From contig NZ_BMUL01000003.1 in the NCBI RefSeq assembly GCF_014650175.1, positions 186,001-250,000 on the forward strand: a stretch of 64,000 nt of DNA, in the 5' to 3' direction. Positions 24,534 through 34,600 of the stretch are shown here, piece after piece. The position numbers were made by a program, and so were the translations under genes. This DNA is from Streptomyces termitum (lineage in GTDB: Bacteria > Actinomycetota > Actinomycetes > Streptomycetales > Streptomycetaceae). Numbering within the stretch: the first letter of the stretch is position 1; every line of letters starts with the position of its first letter. The notes beneath the pieces were generated by a model. That model had not been told where the DNA came from. It saw nothing but the letters and a program-made list of their open reading frames with translations, and ran no database searches.

Positions 24534-26048
24534 CTACCCGCAGGTCGTGCCGTACGCGGGCACCTTGCCGTCCAGCAGGTACGCGTCCACCGTCCGGGTC
24601 ACGCACGGCGAGGTGCCGTACGCCCCGTGGCCCTCGCCCCGGTTGGTGACCAGCACACCGACGCCCTCGCCCAGCTCCCGCGCCATCCGCTCCGCGCCCT
24701 CGTACGGCGTCGCCGGGTCGCCGGTCGTGCCCACCACCAGGACCGGGGCCGCGCCCGGGGCGGACGCCGCCGGGGTGGCCGCCTCGCCCGCCACCGGCCA
24801 CGCGGCGCACCAGCCCGCCGTGTCCCAGGCCAGGAAGGCGCCGAAGACCGGGGAGATCCGCCGGAACTCCGGCAGCAGCGCCTTCGCCCGCGCCGCCGTC
24901 GGCCGCTCGCTGGAGTCGGCGCAGGAGATCGCCCGCTGGGAGTGCGACTGGGTCGCGTAACGGCCCTGCTCGTCCCGGTCGTTGTACCAGTCCGCGAGCT
25001 GGAGCAGGGTCGTGCCGTCGCCCTTCTCCGCCTCCTCCAGGCCCCGGGTGAGCAGCGGCCAGTTGGCCTCCGCGTACAGGGTGACGGCGATGCCGGTGAG
25101 GGCCAGGCCGTCGGTCAGGCGCCGGTCGCCGACCCGCAGCGGCTCCCGGTCGAGCGCCGCCAGGAGGCGGACGATCCGCTCGGTGCCGGCCTTCGGGTCG
25201 GCGCCGGTGCTCTCCAGGTAGTTGTCCAGCGCCCGCTGGAATCCGGTCGTCTGCTGCCGGGCGTGCTCCACCGTGCCCGCGGTCGGATCGACCACCGCGT
25301 CCAGGACCAGCCGGCCCACCCGCTCGGGGAACAGGTGCGCGTAGGTGCCGCCGAGCTGGGTGCCGTACGAGATCCCGAAGTACGACAGCTTGTCGTCGCC
25401 GAGGACCTGCCGGATCAGGTCCATGTCCCGGGCGGTCGCCGTGGTCGTGGTGTGCGGCAGGACCGTGCCGGAGCGGCGGGCGCAGCCGGCGCCGAAGGCC
25501 GCCGCGTCGGCCAGGTAGGCGGCCTCCTCGGCGGGGGTGTCCGGGGTGAGGTCCACGGTCCGCTCGGCGGCGGCCTGCTCGGCGTCGTCCCGGCAGACCA
25601 CGCCGGAGCTGCGGCTCACCCCGCGCGGGTCGAAGGAGACCAGGTCGTAGCGGGCGTTCAGGCCCCGGTACTCCTCCGCGAGCTGCGGCAGGGTGTCCAC
25701 CCCGGAGCCGCCGGGCCCGCCGAAGTTGAACAGCAGCGAACCGATTCTGCGCTTGGGGTCGGTCGCCTCCTTGCGGATCAGCGCCACCGGGATCGTCGCG
25801 CCCGACGGCTTCGCGTGGTCCAGCGGCACCCGCACCGTCGCACAGCGCCACCCCTCGCCCGCGTCCTCGCACGCCTTCCACTCCGGGCGCTGCGCGGCGA
25901 GCCCCGCCGACGGGGAGGACGGGGCGGGCTTGCCGTCGCCGGCCGGGGCGGCGGAGGAGGGCGCGGGGGCCGGGGCGCCCGTTCCCGTACAGCCGGTGAC
26001 CAGCACTCCGCCGACGGCGAGGGCCGTCAGGCGCCGGCGTATGGACAT
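24534..26048 (-). CDS. lipoprotein S33-family alpha/beta hydrolase (tripeptidyl-aminopeptidase-like), 504 aa
   Basis: An exported lipoprotein: the N terminus MSIRRRLTALAVGG is followed by lipobox LVTGC. The fold is the proline iminopeptidase/tripeptidyl aminopeptidase type: FNFGGPGGSGVDT forms the oxyanion region, GISYGTQLG the nucleophile elbow, GDPATPYEGA carries the acid and GEGHGAYG the histidine in the C-terminal TAP-like domain. It probably trims peptides outside the membrane. It starts at ATG 26048 with a candidate -10 TAGGAT at 26084-26079. Its neighbour at 26135 is a close paralog on the same strand. Confidence 0.9.
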   Translation of the reverse strand: MSIRRRLTALAVGGVLVTGCTGTGAPAPAPSSAAPAGDGKPAPSSPSAGLAAQRPEWKACEDAGEGWRCATVRVPLDHAKPSGATIPVALIRKEATDPKRRIGSLLFNFGGPGGSGVDTLPQLAEEYRGLNARYDLVSFDPRGVSRSSGVVCRDDAEQAAAERTVDLTPDTPAEEAAYLADAAAFGAGCARRSGTVLPHTTTTATARDMDLIRQVLGDDKLSYFGISYGTQLGGTYAHLFPERVGRLVLDAVVDPTAGTVEHARQQTTGFQRALDNYLESTGADPKAGTERIVRLLAALDREPLRVGDRRLTDGLALTGIAVTLYAEANWPLLTRGLEEAEKGDGTTLLQLADWYNDRDEQGRYATQSHSQRAISCADSSERPTAARAKALLPEFRRISPVFGAFLAWDTAGWCAAWPVAGEAATPAASAPGAAPVLVVGTTGDPATPYEGAERMARELGEGVGVLVTNRGEGHGAYGTSPCVTRTVDAYLLDGKVPAYGTTCG

Positions 26049-26078
26049 GGGAACCCCCCGGGATCGTGACAGACCGTC

Positions 26079-26084
26079 ATCCTA
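26079..26084 (-). promoter_or_regulatory. -10 box TAGGAT of the lipoprotein hydrolase
   Basis: TAGGAT on the minus strand, about 30 nt before ATG 26048, marks a separate promoter between the two paralogs. Confidence 0.4.
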
Positions 26085-26134
26085 GGCGGCGGGCCCGCGG
26101 CTCCTCGCGGACGGTGCCGGGCGCGGGCCGCAGG

Positions 26135-27715
26135 TCACTTGCAGACGGTGCCGGAGGCGGGCACCCTGCCGTTCAGCAGGTAGCCGTCGACCGCCTTCTT
26201 CACACAGGCGCTGCCGCCGTTGTACGCGCCGTGCCCCTCGCCCTCGTACGTCAGCTCCACGCCGACGCCCTGGCCCAGCGCCTTCACCATCGCCCGCGCG
26301 CCCTCGTACGGGGTCGCCGGGTCGCCGGTGTTGCCGACCACCAGGATCGGCGCGGAGCCCGGCGCCGACACGTCCGGGTGCTCCCAGGCGCCCGGCACCG
26401 GCCACTGCGCGCAGCTCGACAGCGCCCAGCCCATGAAGTCGCCGAAGACCGGGGACGCCTCGCGGAACTGCGGCAGCCGCTCCTTGGCCTGGCCGAGGGT
26501 GTAGCGCTCCTTGAAGTCGACGCAGTTGATGGCGGCGTTCGCGGCCTGGATGTTGCTGTAGCTGCCGTTCTCGTTCCGCCCGTTCATCGAGTCGGACAGG
26601 GCCAGCAGCAGCGCCCCGTCCCCGCCGTCGGCGGCGTCCAGACCCTGCTCCAGGTAGGGCCAGAACTCCTTCGAGTACAGGGACTGGGCGATGCCGTTGG
26701 TGGCCTGGGTCTGGGTGAGCTTCCGGGTGCCGATGCCGGAGATCGGCTTCTCGTCGAGCGCGGCGAGGAGGTCCGTGATCCCCGCCTCCACCTCCGGCAC
26801 CGAGGCGCCCGGCAGCGCGCACGCGTCGCCCCGGTCCACGCAGTCCTGCGCGAAGTTGTCCAGCGCGAGCTGGAAGCCCTTCGCCTGGCCCAGCGCCCCG
26901 GCCTCGACGCCCGCCTCCGGGTCCACCACCGCGTCGAAGACGGCCCGGCCGACCCGCTCCGGGAAGAGGTGCGCGTACACGCCGCCCAGCTCGGTGCCGT
27001 ACGAGATCCCGAAGTAGTGCAGCCGGTCGTCGCCGAGGACCTGGCGCAGCAGGTCCATGTCCCGGGCCGCGTTCTCCGTGCCGACGTGCGGCAGCGCCGC
27101 GCCCGAGTTCTTCCGGCAGGCCGCCGCGTACTTCTTCTGGGCGTCCGACAGGGTCCGCTCCTCGGCCTCGTCGTCGGGGGTGAAGTCCAGCGCGTAGTAC
27201 GCGTCCAGCTCCCGGTCCGACAGGCACTCGACCGGGTCGCTGCGGCCCACCCCGCGCGGGTCGAAGGAGACCAGGTCGTAGCGGGACCGCAGGGACTCGT
27301 AGTCGGAGGCGAAGCCGGGCAGGGCGCTGACGCCGCTGCCGCCGGGCCCGCCGAAGTTGAAGACCAGCGAGCCGATCCGGCCGCCCTCGTTCCGGGCCTT
27401 CGCCCGGATCAGCGCCAGCTCGATCGTCTCGCCGTCCGGCCGCGACCAGTCCAGCGGCGTCGTCAGGAAGGCGCACTCCCACGCGGTGCCGCCCGGCAGC
27501 GGCGTCGGCGCGTCGCCGCCGCCCTCCGCCGGGGACGGCGCCGGGCACCGGTCCCACTCCGGTTTCTGCTCGGTCAGCGCCGCCATGCCGCCGGCCTTGG
27601 TGGGCTGCGCCGCCGTCGGCGCCTGGTCGCCCCCGCCGTCCGAGCACCCGGCCAGGAACAGCACGGCGGAGGCGGTCAGCAGGGCGGCGGCGCGCGGGGC
27701 GGCGGAGATCGGCAT
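26135..27715 (-). CDS. lipoprotein S33-family alpha/beta hydrolase, paralog, 526 aa
   Basis: Same architecture as the 24534-26048 gene: lipobox LAGC after a short signal sequence, NFGGPGGSGVSALP, GISYGTELG and GDPATPYEGARA with GEGHGAYNG. It differs by an N-terminal insertion and by extra cysteines (CVDRGDACALP). I place the start at ATG 27715, which gives a normal signal peptide, rather than GTG 27745, which would prepend ten polar residues. No strong ribosome binding site is visible for either. Probably a secreted aminopeptidase anchored by lipid. Confidence 0.88.
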   Translation of the reverse strand: MPISAAPRAAALLTASAVLFLAGCSDGGGDQAPTAAQPTKAGGMAALTEQKPEWDRCPAPSPAEGGGDAPTPLPGGTAWECAFLTTPLDWSRPDGETIELALIRAKARNEGGRIGSLVFNFGGPGGSGVSALPGFASDYESLRSRYDLVSFDPRGVGRSDPVECLSDRELDAYYALDFTPDDEAEERTLSDAQKKYAAACRKNSGAALPHVGTENAARDMDLLRQVLGDDRLHYFGISYGTELGGVYAHLFPERVGRAVFDAVVDPEAGVEAGALGQAKGFQLALDNFAQDCVDRGDACALPGASVPEVEAGITDLLAALDEKPISGIGTRKLTQTQATNGIAQSLYSKEFWPYLEQGLDAADGGDGALLLALSDSMNGRNENGSYSNIQAANAAINCVDFKERYTLGQAKERLPQFREASPVFGDFMGWALSSCAQWPVPGAWEHPDVSAPGSAPILVVGNTGDPATPYEGARAMVKALGQGVGVELTYEGEGHGAYNGGSACVKKAVDGYLLNGRVPASGTVCK

Positions 27716-27745
27716 GCCCCCATGCTCGGTGCCCGGACCCCGCAC

Positions 27746-27781
27746 CGCGCGGGACGCGCGCCCAAGCGGGTGTCCCGCGCG
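27746..27781 (-). terminator. hairpin after the flippase/pseudokinase gene
   Basis: CGCGCGGGAC (27746-27755) pairs perfectly with GTCCCGCGCG (27772-27781) across a 16-nt loop, about 30 nt beyond the stop codon on the minus strand. Confidence 0.6.
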
Positions 27782-27812
27782 GGGGAACCCCGCGGGACTT
27801 TCCGGGCAGGAC

Positions 27813-30464
27813 CTAGAGCGCCTCCCGCTTCGTCAGCCAGTTGAAGCAGATCCAGCCGGGCAGTACCGGCAGCCACAGGGTCAGCAGGCGGTAGAGGAGC
27901 ACCGCCGGGGTGGCGACCTCGAAGGTCAGGCCCACCGTGACCAGGCCGAGGGTGAGCGCGCCCTCGACCGCGCCGACGCCGCCGGGCGTCGGGGCCGCCG
28001 AGCCCAGCGCGTTGCCCGCGAGGAAGACCACGGCCACGCTCGCGTAGCTGATCGAGACGTTCCCGTGCCCGAAGGCCCGGATCGAGGCGTCCAGGCAGAA
28101 GACGAACGCGCCGGTCAGCAGCAGCATCCCGCCGATCCCGGTGACCAGCTTCATCGGCCGCTGGAGCACGTCCAGCATGCGCGGCACCACGCCCGCGAAG
28201 AGCGAGCGCAGCCGGGTCGAGACGAACTTCCGCATGAACGGGATCGCCGTCACCACCAGCACCAGCACCGCGACCGTCAGCAGCCCCGCGATGACCGTCC
28301 GGGACGGCGTGAACGACTGCGACTTCTCGGTGCCGGTCAGATAGCCGAAGGAGAGCAGCAGCAGGATGTGCGCCCCGAGCCCGAACAGCTGGGAGGCGCC
28401 GACGCTGGCCACCGCGAGCCCCGGCCGCACGCCCGCGCGCTGGAGGAAGCGGGTGTTGAGGGCGACGCCGCCGACCGCCGCCGGGGCGACGATCTTCACG
28501 AACGACCCGGCGACCTGCGCCACCACCGTCTTCCAGAACCCGACCCGCTCCGGCACGAAGCCGAGCAGGCTCATCGCCGCCGCCACGTAGCTCAGCGCCG
28601 AGAACAGCACCGCCGCCGCCACCCACCGCCAGTCCGCCTCGGCGACCGTGGACAGCGGGGTCCGGGCGATCTGCGACAGCAGGAAGTACGCGGCGACCGC
28701 GCCCGCGATCATCGAGATCAGCGTCCGCGGCTTGATCCGTTCGAGCCGGACCGGTTCCACCGGCGCCTGCGGCCGGATCAGCAGCACCTGGCGGCGGATC
28801 TGCGCGAGCAGGTCCTCCTCGCGGGCCTCGTCCAGGGCCTCGTCGAGCGCCCGCTTCTCCGCCTTCTTGTCCGCCTTCTTCTCGGCCTTCTCCGCCTTGG
28901 GGTCGGCGCCCGGCGCCGGGAGGCCCGCGTGCGCGGCGGCCTTGACCCGCTCCCGCTCCTTCTTCGCCGCCTCGGAGGCCGACAGGACCGCCTCCCGCTC
29001 CCGCTGGGAGCGCTCGCGGGCCAGCTTCCGCAGCGTCGCCCGGGTCGAGCGGCTCAGCGCGATCGGCTGGAGCAGCGGCAGGCAGTCCGCCACCGCGTCC
29101 GGGCCGAGCACCTCGACGGCCGCCGCGACGGTCCGCTCCGCCCCGACCCGCAGGCCCAGGGTGGTGAGGAACTGCGCGATGTCCATGCGCAGCACCAGGT
29201 CGCCGGCCGCGATCTCGCCGCCGCGCAGGTCGGTCAGGAAGACCCTGCCGGAACGATCCACCAGGATCGCGTCGCCGGACAGCCGCCGGTGCGCGATCCG
29301 CCGCGACTGGAGCGCCTTCACCTGCCGCCACGCGCCGCGCACCAGCTCGTCGGTGATCTCGTCGTCGTCCAGCGTGTCCAGGCTCCGCCCGCCGATGTGC
29401 TCGTACACGAGCATCACCGCGTCGGGGCCCAGCTCCGAGGTGGCGATCAGCTTCGGCGCGTTCGCGCCCGCCGCGATCGCCGCGTACGCGAGCAGCGCCT
29501 CCTGCTCCAGCGCCTGCCGGAGGGAGACGATCGAGCGGCGGGTGGTCATGGTCCGCAGGGTGATCCGCCGCCACAGCCGGTAGAAGAAGCCGTGCGCCTG
29601 CTGCTCCCGGTCGACGACGGTGACGTCCAGCGGCGGCCCGTCCTCCAGGGTCACCAGGTACCGGCGGCCCCGGTCCCCGCTCTCGGCGGTCTCCGGCACC
29701 TCCTCGGCGCGCAGCGCGGTCACCGGCCGGAAGCCGACCCGGCGCAGTCCGGCGAGGAGGGTCTGGCCGGTCGGCCGGACGTTCGGCGAGCCGACCGCGT
29801 ACAGCGTGCCGTAGGCCACCGTCCAGCCGATCAGCACGGTGAGGATGATCGAGAAGGCGGTGGTGTATCCGGCCACCAGCATGGTGAAGGCGTCGAGCAG
29901 CAGCACCGCCCAGAGCGAGAACCGCCAGCGCGGTCTGCGGGCCATGCCGACGGCCGTCATGTACGCGATCACCGGCGCGAGGTAGTTGTGCACCGGGTCG
30001 GTCAGCCCGCCGCCGCTCGCCTGCTGGGTCAGCGCGTCCTGGATGGTGTCCGGCGCCGCCTTCGCCACCCACAGGTCCACCGCGAGCGTGACGCCGTGGG
30101 CGAGGACGGCCGCGAGGACGCCGTCGGCGATCCGCAGCCCGTCCCGTTTGACCAGCCGCTCGATGGCGAAGGCGACGGGCAGGACCAGGATGGCGATGGA
30201 CGAGGCCAGCCCGGCGATCTTGACGAAGACGTCGGGGGCGCCGACGGCGCCCTTGTTGATGTCGTCCTCCAGGCCGGAGGTGGTGCCGTGGGCGAAGGCG
30301 GCGATGGCGAGCACGACGGCGATGGCGAGCACCCCGGCGAGGAGGCGCATGAGGTCGGACGGGCGGTGCACCCGGGCCGCGAGCAGCGGCTCGTCCCCGG
30401 ACACCCGCTCGGGCACGTCGGGCCGGGCCCCTCCAGGGGGCTGTGTGTCCTGACCCATCACCAT
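27813..30464 (-). CDS. flippase-domain (LPG synthase TM/UPF0104) protein with kinase-like domain, 883 aa
   Basis: Three regions can be seen: about six N-terminal membrane helices, a cytoplasmic middle that resembles a degenerate protein kinase (HRRLSGDAILV then VFLTDLRGGE, in place of HRDL and DFG), a lysine/glutamate-rich linker, and a C-terminal UPF0104/lysylphosphatidylglycerol-synthase membrane domain (KIVAPAAVGGVALNTRFLQR, SAAPTPGGVGAVEGAL). It lacks the MprF aminoacyl-transfer domain, so lipid flipping or glycan transport is likelier than synthesis. The frame opens at 30548, but codons 30548-30465 are rich in third-position A and so probably non-coding; I start at ATG 30464. Confidence 0.85.
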   Translation of the reverse strand: MVMGQDTQPPGGARPDVPERVSGDEPLLAARVHRPSDLMRLLAGVLAIAVVLAIAAFAHGTTSGLEDDINKGAVGAPDVFVKIAGLASSIAILVLPVAFAIERLVKRDGLRIADGVLAAVLAHGVTLAVDLWVAKAAPDTIQDALTQQASGGGLTDPVHNYLAPVIAYMTAVGMARRPRWRFSLWAVLLLDAFTMLVAGYTTAFSIILTVLIGWTVAYGTLYAVGSPNVRPTGQTLLAGLRRVGFRPVTALRAEEVPETAESGDRGRRYLVTLEDGPPLDVTVVDREQQAHGFFYRLWRRITLRTMTTRRSIVSLRQALEQEALLAYAAIAAGANAPKLIATSELGPDAVMLVYEHIGGRSLDTLDDDEITDELVRGAWRQVKALQSRRIAHRRLSGDAILVDRSGRVFLTDLRGGEIAAGDLVLRMDIAQFLTTLGLRVGAERTVAAAVEVLGPDAVADCLPLLQPIALSRSTRATLRKLARERSQREREAVLSASEAAKKERERVKAAAHAGLPAPGADPKAEKAEKKADKKAEKRALDEALDEAREEDLLAQIRRQVLLIRPQAPVEPVRLERIKPRTLISMIAGAVAAYFLLSQIARTPLSTVAEADWRWVAAAVLFSALSYVAAAMSLLGFVPERVGFWKTVVAQVAGSFVKIVAPAAVGGVALNTRFLQRAGVRPGLAVASVGASQLFGLGAHILLLLSFGYLTGTEKSQSFTPSRTVIAGLLTVAVLVLVVTAIPFMRKFVSTRLRSLFAGVVPRMLDVLQRPMKLVTGIGGMLLLTGAFVFCLDASIRAFGHGNVSISYASVAVVFLAGNALGSAAPTPGGVGAVEGALTLGLVTVGLTFEVATPAVLLYRLLTLWLPVLPGWICFNWLTKREAL

Positions 30465-30619
30465 GTCCGTCTCTGCCCGTGCTTCTGCTGGTACGTCTGC
30501 TGGTCCGTGCGTTCGTTTCCGCCGTGATCGATCCCGTGTCACCGTCACCGCCCGGACGATGGTGGCACGAAGAACCGCCCGGCGGAGGCATCAGGGCCAT
30601 GTCGGCACCGTGAGGCAGG

Positions 30620-31171
30620 ATGAGACGAATGAGGCTGGAGGGACCCGTGGGACGAACCGGAACGAGCGGAACGAACGGCTCCGGAGCGGTGGGGGAGACG
30701 AGGGGGACAGGGGCCCGGGAACCGGAGGCCGGGGACGCGGAGGAGCCCGCCGGGAAGCCGCCGGCCTGCGCGGAGGAGCCCGTGACGGAGTCCGCCGGGA
30801 AGCCGCCCGCCCACGTGGAAGAGTCCGTGGCGGAGTCCGTCGGCGAGCTGCCCGCCTACGCGGAGCGCGTCCTCGACGTCGCCGACCGCATTCCGCCGGG
30901 CCGGGTCATGACCTACGGGGACGTCGCCGAGTGGCTCGGCGAGGGCGGCCCCCGCCAGGTCGGCCGCGTCATGTCCCTCTACGGCGGCGCCGCCCCGTGG
31001 TGGCGGGTCGTCCGCTCCGACGGCACCCTGCTCCCCGGCCACGAGCTGCGGGCCCTCGGCCACTACCGCGAGGAGGGCACGCCGCTGCGCGAGCGCGGCC
31101 CGGCCGCCGACGGCCACGTCCCCCGGCTCGACATGCGCCGGGCCCGCTGGGACGGCACCGGGACGCCCTGA
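30620..31171 (+). CDS. alkyltransferase-like (ATL) DNA-repair protein with repeat extension, 183 aa
   Basis: The C-terminal 100 residues match the MGMT/Ada DNA-binding domain (VADRIPPGRVMTYGDVAEWLG, RQVGRVMS). The alkyl-acceptor PCHR motif is replaced by PWWRVV, so this is an ATL protein, which flags O6-alkylguanine for nucleotide excision repair rather than repairing it. The N-terminal 80 residues are a non-conserved Glu/Ala/Pro region with three imperfect repeats. The start is uncertain among ATG 30620, ATG 30629 and GTG 30647 (near GGAGGG). It corresponds to Rv3204. Confidence 0.85.
   Translation: MRRMRLEGPVGRTGTSGTNGSGAVGETRGTGAREPEAGDAEEPAGKPPACAEEPVTESAGKPPAHVEESVAESVGELPAYAERVLDVADRIPPGRVMTYGDVAEWLGEGGPRQVGRVMSLYGGAAPWWRVVRSDGTLLPGHELRALGHYREEGTPLRERGPAADGHVPRLDMRRARWDGTGTP
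30742..30869 (+). repeat. imperfect repeats in the ATL N terminus
   Basis: Three imperfect units of roughly 33-45 nt, each running from an EEP/EES-like to a KPPA/ELPAY-like sequence, lie just before the ATL domain. They suggest recent expansion of a disordered extension. Confidence 0.6.
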
Positions 31172-31692
31172 CCGGACCGGCACGGGGGCCGTCCCCGGCC
31201 CGGCCGCCGAGGCCGCGCCGGGGGCGGGGACCGGGTCCGGGCGGAAGGCCGGACGGAGGGTCGGGGAGAGGTCCGGACAGAAGGCCGGGCGGAGGGTCGG
31301 GCGGAGGTCCGGACAGAGGACCGGACAGAAGGCCGGGCGGAGGACCGGACGGAGCGGGGGAGTGACGGCTGTCACGTACGCCGGGGCGGGAACCGGAGCC
31401 GGGAGTCCGGCGGCGGCCCCGGAAGGACGGCGCCGGAGCGTGCCCCATCTCACACGCCCCCGCGCGGCCTCGGCGGACGCCCGCTCCCCGGCCCCCCGGT
31501 CCGGCCGAGAAGGACCCGCCGCCGCCGGGTTTCGCGTAACGTCGGCGGGCGTGCCGCACCCGGCCCCGGAAGCCCGGACGGCGGTACGGACCCCCGCACG
31601 CGCGCGTGCCCGGCCCCGTACCCCCCTCCGCACCCCCGGCGTCACCCGCGGCACCGGCACCGCATCAGCACCGACCAGGACCGGCCAACCAC
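31172..31692. other. 521-nt region without a supported gene, GC-rich repeats
   Basis: Between the ATL gene and adnA. It contains a repeat tract at about 31230-31360, including an exact 23-bp direct repeat (31273-31295 and 31321-31343, offset 48). Frames through it show no conserved pattern. The adnA frame is open from 31606, but I see no coding signal before 31693. Confidence 0.6.
31273..31343. repeat. 23-bp direct repeat within a minisatellite-like tract
   Basis: Two exact 23-bp copies (31273-31295 and 31321-31343), with partial copies on either side built from CCGGACAGA and GGCGGAGG units. Confidence 0.8.
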
Positions 31693-34600
31693 GTGAGCTC
31701 CTCCTCCACCACCCGGCCTACGCCGCCGCACCAGGGACAGCCGTACCCGGGCGCGGGCCGGCGGCGGGGCCCCGGCGCGTACCGGCTGGTGCGCACGGCG
31801 CCGGCCCCGGTGGATCCCCCTCAGCTGGACGCAGCCCAGCGGGCGGTGGTTGAGCACGACCGGGGGCCGCTCCTCGTCCTGGCCGGCCCCGGCACCGGAA
31901 AGACGGCGACCCTGGTGGAGGCCGTCGCCGCCCGCATGGAGCGCGGCACCGACCCCGAGCGGATCCTCGTCCTCACCTTCAGCCGCAAGGCCGCCGTCGA
32001 ACTCCGCGACCGGATGGCGACCCGGCTCGGCGGCCGCCGCCCGCCCCAGGCCACCACCTTCCACTCCTACTGCTACGCCCTCGTCCGCGCCCACCAGGAC
32101 GCCGACCTCTTCGCGGAGCCCGTCCGGCTGCTCTCCGGCCCCGAGCAGGACCTCGCCGTCCGCGAACTGCTCGCCGGCCAGATCGACCTGGAGCGGACCG
32201 GCCTCGGCGGCGTCCGCTGGCCCGACGAGCTCCGCGCCTGCCTCACCACCCGGGGCTTCGCCGACGAGGTCCGGGCCGTCCTCGCCCGCTCCCGCGAGCT
32301 GGGCCTCGGCCCCGACGAACTGGCCCGCTTCGCGGAGCGCGTCGGCCGGCCCGACTGGAAGGCGGCGGCCGGCTTCCTCGCCGAGTACCTCGACGTCCTC
32401 GACCTCCAGGGCGTCCTCGACTACACGGAGCTGGTGCACCGCGCCGTCCTCCTCGCCGGGGAGGTCACCCTGCCCGGGTACGACGCCGTGTACGTCGACG
32501 AGTACCAGGACACCGACCCCGCGCAGGTCCGGCTCCTGACCGCGCTGACCGGCGGCGGCCGCGACACGGTCGTCGCCTTCGGCGACCCCGACCAGTCCAT
32601 CTACGCCTTCCGGGGCGCCGACGTGAACGGCATCCTCGACTTCCCCGCCGCCTTCGGGGGCGCGCCGGTCCGGGTCCTCGGCACCTCCCGCCGCTCCGGC
32701 GCCGGCCTCCTCGCCGCCACCCGCGAGCTGACCCGGCGGATGCCGCTCACCCGGCTGCCCGCCGACAAGGCCCGCGCCCACCGCGAGCTGTCGCCGGTAC
32801 GGGACGGGGGGCGGGCGGAGGCGTACACCTACCCCACCGCCTCCGCCGAGGCCGAGAACATCGCGGACCTGCTGCGCCGCGCCCACCTGGAGGACGGGCT
32901 GCCCTGGCAGTCCATGGCCGTCCTCACCCGCTCCGGCGCGGTCCTCCCGGCCCTGCGCCGCGCGCTCACCTCGGCGGGCGTCCCGGTCGAGACGGACGCC
33001 GCCGACACCCCGCTCCGCCACGAACCGGCGGTCGCCCCGCTGCTGCTGGCCCTGCGCGCGACGGCGACGGCCGACCAGGACCCGGAAGCGGAAGCGGAAG
33101 CGGAAGGGACAGAGGAGACGGAGGCTTCCGACGGCGCCCCCGCCGCCCCGGCCGCCTCCTCCGGCTGGCTCGCCACCGAGACCGCCCTCGAACTCCTCGC
33201 CTCCCCCCTCGCCGGCGTCGACCCCGCCGACCTCCGCCGCCTCGGCCGCGCCCTGCGCGACGAGGAGCGGGCCGCCGGCACCAAGGTCCCGCCCCCCTCC
33301 GACGTCCTCCTCGCCCGCGCGCTCGCCGAGCCCGAGCGGCTCACCGTCCACGAGCCGTCCTACGCGCGCGGAGCCCAGCGGCTCGGCAGACTGCTCCAGG
33401 AGGCCCGCGCCCTGCTCGCCGCCGGCGGCACCGCCGAAGGGGCCCTGTGGGTGCTGTGGAACGGCACCCCCTGGCCGTCCCGGCTGGAGCGCGCCGCCCT
33501 GCGCGGCGGCCCCGCCGGCCGCAACGCCGACCGGGACCTCGACGCCGTCTGCGCCCTCTTCGAGACCGCCGCCCGCGCCGAGGAGCGGGTCGGCGGCCGG
33601 GGCGCGCTCAACTTCCTGGAGGAGGTCGACGCCCAAGACATCGCCGCCGACACCCTGACCCGCCGCCACACCCGGCCCGACGCGGTCCGCCTGATGACCG
33701 CCCACCGCGCCAAGGGCCTGGAGTGGGACCTCGTCGTCGTCGCCGGGCTCCAGGAGGGCCGCTGGCCCGACCTGCGCCGCCGGGGCTCCCTCCTGGAGGC
33801 CGACCGCATCGGCCGCGACGGCCTCGCCGAGCCGCTGACGCCCGGCGCCCTCCTCGCCGAGGAGCGCCGCCTCTTCTACGTGGCCGCCACCCGCGCCCGT
33901 GAGCGGCTCGTCGCCACCGCCGTGAAGGCCCCCGCCGAGGACGGCGACCAGCCCTCCCGCTTCCTCACCGAGCTGGGCGTCGAACCCCGGGAGGTGCCCG
34001 GCCGCCCCCGCCGGCCCCTCGCCGTCTCCGCGCTCGTCGCCGAGCTGCGCGCCACCACCGTGGACCCGGCGGCCTCGCCCGCGCTCCGGGACGCCGCCGT
34101 CCGCCGCCTCGCCGACCTGGCCGCGCTCGCCGACGAGGACGGGCAGCCGCTGGTCCCGGCCGCCCACCCGGACCGCTGGTGGGGGCTGTACGAGCCGACC
34201 CGGAGCGAGGTGCCGCTGCGGGACCGGGACCGGCCGGTGGCGCTCTCCCCGAGCGCCCTGGAGAGCCTCACCTCGACCTGCTCCCTCCAGTGGTTCCTGG
34301 GCCGCGAGGTGAAGGCGGCCGAGCCCGCCTCCGCCGCCCAGGGCTTCGGCAACGTCGTGCACGTCCTCGCCGACGAGGTCGCCTCCGGCCGCACCCCCGC
34401 CGACCTGGACGTCCTCATGGCCCGGCTGGACACGGTGTGGGACGCGCTCGCCTTCGACGCGCCCTGGAAGTCGCAGCAGGAGAAGGCGCACGCGCGCGTG
34501 GCCCTCGAAAGGTTCCTGAACTGGCACGTCATGGACCGGGGCGAGCGGACCCCGGCCGCCTCCGAGCACGGCTTCGACGTGACCCTGGAGGCGGGGGAGT

